This document shows, piece after piece, positions 4,374 to 8,330 of a stretch of 8,330 nt of DNA. Both the position numbers and the translations under genes were made by a program. Source of the stretch: an uncultured Acetobacteraceae bacterium (GTDB taxonomy: Bacteria; Pseudomonadota; Alphaproteobacteria; Acetobacterales; Acetobacteraceae); the NCBI GenBank assembly GCA_937874445.1, contig CALNAL010000163.1, positions 1 to 8,330 on the forward strand, read 5' to 3'. The notes beneath the pieces were generated by a model. The model was not told the origin of the DNA and did no database searches. It was given only the letters and a program-made list of their open reading frames with translations. Numbering within the stretch: the first letter of the stretch is position 1; each line of letters starts with the position of its first letter.

Positions 4374-7300
4374 ATGACCAACACCACCATCGGCCTGAAG
4401 ATCGACGATTCCGTGCGGGAGCGGCTGCGTCTGGCCGCCGACCAGCTCGGCCACGCGCCGCACTGGCTGGCCAAGCAGGCGCTGCTGGCGGCCCTGGAGC
4501 GCGTCGAGCGCGGCGAGCGGCCGTTCATCGGGGCCGAGGAGGATGACGAAGGCGGTGTCACCCCGTTCCTCGCATTCGCCCAATCGGTACAACCGCAATC
4601 CACCCTGCGCGCGCGCATCACCGCCGCCACGCGCTCGCCCGAGCCCGAGCGCATCCCCCAGCTGCTGGAGGAGGCGCGCCTGACTCCCGAGCAGGCGGTG
4701 GCCACCCACGCCCTGGCGCTGAAGCTGGTCGGTCGGCTGCGCGAGAAGGGCGCGCGCGGGCCGGTGCAGGGGCTGATCGCCGAATACGCCCTCTCCTCGC
4801 AGGAGGGCATCGCGCTGATGTGCCTCGCCGAGGCGCTGCTGCGCATCCCCGACAAGGGCACCCGCGACGCGCTGATCCGCGACAAGATCGGCGGCGGCGA
4901 CTGGCAGAAGCATCTCGGCTCCTCGCGCTCGCTGTTCGTCAACGCCGCCACCTGGGGGCTGCTGATCACCGGCCGGCTTGCCGTCGCCTCCAGCGAGACC
5001 GGGCTGACCGCCGCGCTGACCCGCCTGATCGGGCGCGGCGGCGAGCCGCTGATCCGCCGCGGCGTGGACACCGCCATCCGCATCATGGGCGAGCAGTTCG
5101 TCACCGGCCAGACCATCGCCGAGGCGCTCGCCAACGCCCGCAAGCTGGAGGCCAAGGGCTTCCGCTACTCCTACGACATGCTCGGCGAGGCCGCGATGAA
5201 CGCCGCCGACGCCGCCCGCTACATGAAGGACTACGAGCAGGCCATCGCCGCGGTGGGCGCCGCCTCGGCCGGGCGCGGGCCGATCGAGGGGCCCGGGGTC
5301 TCGGTGAAGCTCTCGGCCATCCATCCCCGCTTCGCCCGCGCCCAGCGCGAGCGCGTGATGGCCGAGCTGCTGCCCGCCATCCGCCACCTCTGCGAGCTGG
5401 CGCGCGACCAGAACATCGGCCTGACCATCGACGCCGAGGAATGCGACCGGCTGGAGCTGTGCTTCGACCTCTACGAGCAGCTCGCGCTGGACCCGGCCCT
5501 GGCGCACTGGGAGGGGCTGGGCTTCGTGGTGCAGGCCTACCAGAAGCGCGCGCCGCTGATGGTCGAGGCGCTGATCGACCTCGCCCGCCGCGCCAACCAC
5601 CGCCTGTGCGTGCGCCTGGTCAAGGGCGCCTACTGGGACCTCGAGATCAAGCGCGCCCAGCTCGACGGGGTGGAGGATTTCCCGGTGTGGACGCGCAAGG
5701 CGCACACCGACCTCAGCTATCTCGCCTGCGCGCGCCGGATGCTGGCGGCGACCGACATCATCTTCGCCCAGTTCGCCACCCACAACGCGCGCACCCTGGC
5801 GGCGCTGATGGCGCTGGCCGGCCCGGAATACCCGCCCGGCCGCTACGAGTTCCAGTGCCTGCACGGCATGGGCCAGCCGCTCTACGAGGAGGTGGTCGGC
5901 CCCGACAAGCTCAACCGTCCCGCCCGCTTCTACGCGCCGGTGGGCAGCCACGAGACGCTGCTCGCCTATCTCGTGCGCCGCCTGCTGGAGAACGGCTCCA
6001 ACTCCTCCTTCGTCAACCAGCTCGGCGACGAGAGCGTGAGCCCGGAGAAGCTGATCGCCGACCCGGTGGATATCGTCGCCGCCCGCCATCCGCTGGGGGC
6101 GCCGCATCCGCGTATCGCCATGCCGCGCGATGTCTATGGCACGGCGCGGCCGAATTCCTGGGGCATCGACCTCGCCGACGAGCAGCGCCTGGCCTCGCTG
6201 GCCCCGGCGCTGCTGGCCTCCGCCGCCGCGCCCTACGAGGCGCGCCCGATGCTGGGGGAGGGGGACACCCAAGGGTCCGCGCGCGACGTGCTCAACCCCG
6301 CCGACCATCGCGACCGGGTGGGCAGCGTGGTCGAGGCCACCCCTGATGTGGTGGAGCAGGCGCTGGCCCAGGCCACCGAGGCGGCCGGGCTGTGGCAGTC
6401 CACCCCGCCCGCCGAGCGCGCCGCCTGCCTGCGCCGCGCCGCCGACATCCTGGAGGAGCGCATGCCCGCGCTGATGGGGCTGGTGGTGCGCGAGGCCGGC
6501 AAGACCCTGCCCAACGCCGTGGGCGAGGTGCGCGAGGCGGTGGATTTCCTGCGCTTCTACGCGAGCCAGGCCGAGGGCTTCGACAACGCCACCCATCGCC
6601 CGCTCGGGGTGGTGGCCGACATCAGCCCGTGGAACTTCCCCCTCTCGATCTTCCTCGGCCAGGTCTCGGCGGCGCTGGCGGCGGGCAACGCGGTGATCGC
6701 CAAGCCCGCCGAGGAGACCCCGCTGATCGCCGCCCAGGCGGTGGCGATCCTGCGCGAGGCCGGGGTGCCGGCCGGGGCGGTGCAGCTGCTGCCCGGCGAC
6801 GGCGGCGTCGGCGCGGCGCTGGTGGCCGACGCGCGGGTGGCCGGCGTGGGCTTCACCGGCTCGATCGCCGCGGCGCGCTCCATCGCGCGCAGCCTGGCCG
6901 GGCGGCTGGACGCCAATGGCCGGCCCATCCCGCTGGTCGCCGAGACCGGCGGGCAGAACGCGATGATCGTCGATTCCTCGGCGCTCGCCGAGCAGGTGGT
7001 GGCCGACGTGCTGACCTCCGCCTTCGATTCCGCCGGCCAGCGCTGCTCGGCGCTGCGCATCCTCTGCCTGCAGGAGGAGGTGGCCGGGCACATGCTGGAG
7101 ATGCTGCGCGGCGCTATGGCCGAGCTGGCCGTGGGCAACCCCGACCGGCTTTCCACCGACGTCGGGCCGATCATCAGCGCGGCGCAGAAGGAGATGCTGG
7201 AGGCGCATATCGCGGCGATGCGCACGGCCGGGCGCAAGGTGACGGCGGGGCGCCTGCCGGCCGCCTGCGCGCACGGCACCTTCGTGGCGCCTGCGATCGT

Positions 7301-8213
7301 CGAGATCGACTCGCTCGACGAACTCAAGGGCGAGGTGTTCGGCCCGGTGCTGCACGTGATCCGCTGGAAGCGCCTGGGGCTCGACCGGCTGGTGGAGGGC
7401 ATCAACGCGCTGGGCTACGGCCTGACCTTCGGCGTGCATACCCGCATCGAGGAGACGGTGGAGCGCGTGCTCGGGCGCATCGTGGCGGGCAACTGCTACG
7501 TCAACCGCAACATCATCGGCGCCACGGTGGGGGTGCAGCCGTTCGGCGGCTCTGCGCTTTCCGGCACCGGCCCCAAGGCGGGCGGACCGCTGACGCTGTG
7601 CCGGCTGCTCGCCGAGGCGCCCGAGCCCGATCTGGCCGGCGGCCAGGCCCCGGCGGCGGCGGGCGCCTGGGCCGACTGGCTGGCGGCGCAAGGCGAGGCC
7701 GACGCGGCGCTGCGGGTGCGCGCCCAGGCCGCCGCCAGTCCTCTGGGGCTGATGCGCGAGCTGAAGGGCGTGGTGGGCGAGCGCAACACCTGGTCGCTGG
7801 AGCCGCGCGGCACCGTCGAGTGCCGGCCCGCGACCCCGCTCGGCCTGGCGCTGCAGGTCGGCGCCGCGCTGGCCACCGGCAACCGGGCCGCGGTGGTGCT
7901 GTCCGCGCCTCTGGCCGAGGCGCTGAAGGGACTGCCGGCGGCGCTGGCGGGCGTCGTCTCGGCCAGCCCGGCATCGGCGCCGGCGGCGGTGCTCTACGAG
8001 GGCGACGCCGACGGCCTGCGCGCACTCGCCCAGGAGCTGGCCGCCCGCGAGGGGCCGCTGGTGGCGCTGTGGGGCGCAAGCTCGCGCGCGGTGGCCGAAG
8101 GGCGCCCGGCATGGCCGCTGCATTGGCTGCTGCGCGAGCGCTCGGTCAGCGTCAATACCGCGGCGGCCGGCGGCAACGCCAACCTGCTCACCGAAGTCGC
8201 CCAGGACGGATAG
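4374..8213 (+). CDS. putA: Trifunctional PutA: proline dehydrogenase / glutamate-semialdehyde dehydrogenase / transcriptional repressor
   Basis: 1279 residues, the usual size for long PutA proteins. It oxidises proline to pyrroline-5-carboxylate (FAD, electrons to ubiquinone at the inner membrane), then glutamate semialdehyde to glutamate (NAD+). Residues 1-50 (TTIGLKIDDSVRERL...HWLAKQAL) form a ribbon-helix-helix DNA-binding domain, hence the repressor role. The proline dehydrogenase barrel shows SVKLSAIHPR (310-319), RLVKGAYW (414-421) and the substrate-binding Arg535-Arg536 in VRRLLENGSNSSFVNQL. The aldehyde dehydrogenase part shows PWNFP (752-756), GFTGS (826-830), catalytic base Glu857 (AETGGQN) and nucleophile Cys891 (GQRCSALR), at the canonical spacing of 34. 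The conserved C-terminal domain ends with the PutA lid motif SVNTAAAGGNANLL (from 1259). No active-site loss was seen. The gene stands alone behind its own operator-like repeats and is followed by tandem and hairpin repeats. Confidence 0.97.
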   Translation: MTNTTIGLKIDDSVRERLRLAADQLGHAPHWLAKQALLAALERVERGERPFIGAEEDDEGGVTPFLAFAQSVQPQSTLRARITAATRSPEPERIPQLLEEARLTPEQAVATHALALKLVGRLREKGARGPVQGLIAEYALSSQEGIALMCLAEALLRIPDKGTRDALIRDKIGGGDWQKHLGSSRSLFVNAATWGLLITGRLAVASSETGLTAALTRLIGRGGEPLIRRGVDTAIRIMGEQFVTGQTIAEALANARKLEAKGFRYSYDMLGEAAMNAADAARYMKDYEQAIAAVGAASAGRGPIEGPGVSVKLSAIHPRFARAQRERVMAELLPAIRHLCELARDQNIGLTIDAEECDRLELCFDLYEQLALDPALAHWEGLGFVVQAYQKRAPLMVEALIDLARRANHRLCVRLVKGAYWDLEIKRAQLDGVEDFPVWTRKAHTDLSYLACARRMLAATDIIFAQFATHNARTLAALMALAGPEYPPGRYEFQCLHGMGQPLYEEVVGPDKLNRPARFYAPVGSHETLLAYLVRRLLENGSNSSFVNQLGDESVSPEKLIADPVDIVAARHPLGAPHPRIAMPRDVYGTARPNSWGIDLADEQRLASLAPALLASAAAPYEARPMLGEGDTQGSARDVLNPADHRDRVGSVVEATPDVVEQALAQATEAAGLWQSTPPAERAACLRRAADILEERMPALMGLVVREAGKTLPNAVGEVREAVDFLRFYASQAEGFDNATHRPLGVVADISPWNFPLSIFLGQVSAALAAGNAVIAKPAEETPLIAAQAVAILREAGVPAGAVQLLPGDGGVGAALVADARVAGVGFTGSIAAARSIARSLAGRLDANGRPIPLVAETGGQNAMIVDSSALAEQVVADVLTSAFDSAGQRCSALRILCLQEEVAGHMLEMLRGAMAELAVGNPDRLSTDVGPIISAAQKEMLEAHIAAMRTAGRKVTAGRLPAACAHGTFVAPAIVEIDSLDELKGEVFGPVLHVIRWKRLGLDRLVEGINALGYGLTFGVHTRIEETVERVLGRIVAGNCYVNRNIIGATVGVQPFGGSALSGTGPKAGGPLTLCRLLAEAPEPDLAGGQAPAAAGAWADWLAAQGEADAALRVRAQAAASPLGLMRELKGVVGERNTWSLEPRGTVECRPATPLGLALQVGAALATGNRAAVVLSAPLAEALKGLPAALAGVVSASPASAPAAVLYEGDADGLRALAQELAAREGPLVALWGASSRAVAEGRPAWPLHWLLRERSVSVNTAAAGGNANLLTEVAQDG

Positions 8214-8230
8214 GCCGGCTCGGCGCCAAG

Positions 8231-8270
8231 GCCAGGGAAGGCGAGGGAAGGCGAGGGAAGGCGAGGGAAG
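8231..8270. repeat. Decanucleotide tandem repeat (GCGAGGGAAG) x4
   Basis: Four 10-base units: the first reads GCCAGGGAAG, the next three are identical GCGAGGGAAG. Degenerate GGAAGG purine repeats continue to about 8284 and run into the 38-base hairpin repeat. Non-coding; the copy number is likely to vary by slippage. Confidence 0.9.
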
Positions 8271-8284
8271 GGAAGGGGAAGGAA

Positions 8285-8322
8285 GTCTTCTTTTCCTGAA
8301 GGAAAAGAAGCAAAAGGACTTT
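8285..8322 (+). repeat. 38-base hairpin repeat, copy 2 (downstream of putA)
   Basis: Identical to 3926-3963, with the perfect 10-base stem at 8287-8310. It lies 71 bases after the putA stop, in the same orientation relative to the preceding gene as copy 1. The bases after it (ATTCTTTT) resemble copy 1 only partly, and the element probably continues beyond the window. Confidence 0.85.
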
Positions 8323-8330
8323 ATTCTTTT

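Noticed and set aside
4116..8123. Minus-strand open frame of 1335 codons antisense to putA
   Set aside because: It is a shadow of a very GC-rich gene (stop codons are rare in this antisense phase). Its translation is low-complexity, rich in H, Q, R, G and A, with no family motif.

Overview
The window is very GC-rich (genes with almost only G/C at third positions) and looks like an alphaproteobacterial chromosome. Acetobacteraceae/Rhodospirillales is my best guess, from the proteins and from purine-rich intergenic repeats of a style I associate with acetic acid bacteria. The lineage is inference. All genes lie on the + strand.

Layout: (1) 1-597, the 3' part of a nucleoside hydrolase gene, overlapping by 4 bases (ATGA) a TorD-family chaperone gene (594-1187). 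(2) 1188-1303, a short intergenic stretch with a near-consensus FNR/FnrL box at 1229-1242. (3) 1304-3914, a tight three-gene operon ubiT-ubiU-ubiV with 4-base overlaps (GTGA, ATGA), encoding the oxygen-independent ubiquinone hydroxylation system. (4) 3915-4373, a 459-base intergenic mosaic of hairpins and diverged repeat units, visibly richer in A/T than the genes. It ends in a probable PutA operator/promoter with two 13-base direct repeats. (5) 4374-8213, a full-length trifunctional putA. (6) 8214-8330, a decanucleotide tandem repeat leading into a second, identical copy of the 38-base hairpin repeat that also follows ubiV.

How it fits together: UbiT, UbiU and UbiV let the cell make ubiquinone without O2. 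The FNR-type box just upstream suggests induction when oxygen is low. The neighbouring TorD-like chaperone serves molybdoenzyme maturation and points to the same lifestyle of anaerobic or microaerobic respiration with ubiquinone as electron carrier. PutA also feeds electrons into the ubiquinone pool through its FAD proline dehydrogenase domain, and its N-terminal ribbon-helix-helix domain implies self-repression at the repeats upstream of its start.

The most unusual points are a UbiU that lacks the first cysteine of the peptidase-U32 signature while carrying two extra nearby cysteines, and the layered repeats between ubiV and putA. These include a 149-base element with perfect 11-base inverted ends and two mutually exclusive hairpins. 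I see no clearly new multi-gene system; the core systems are known families.
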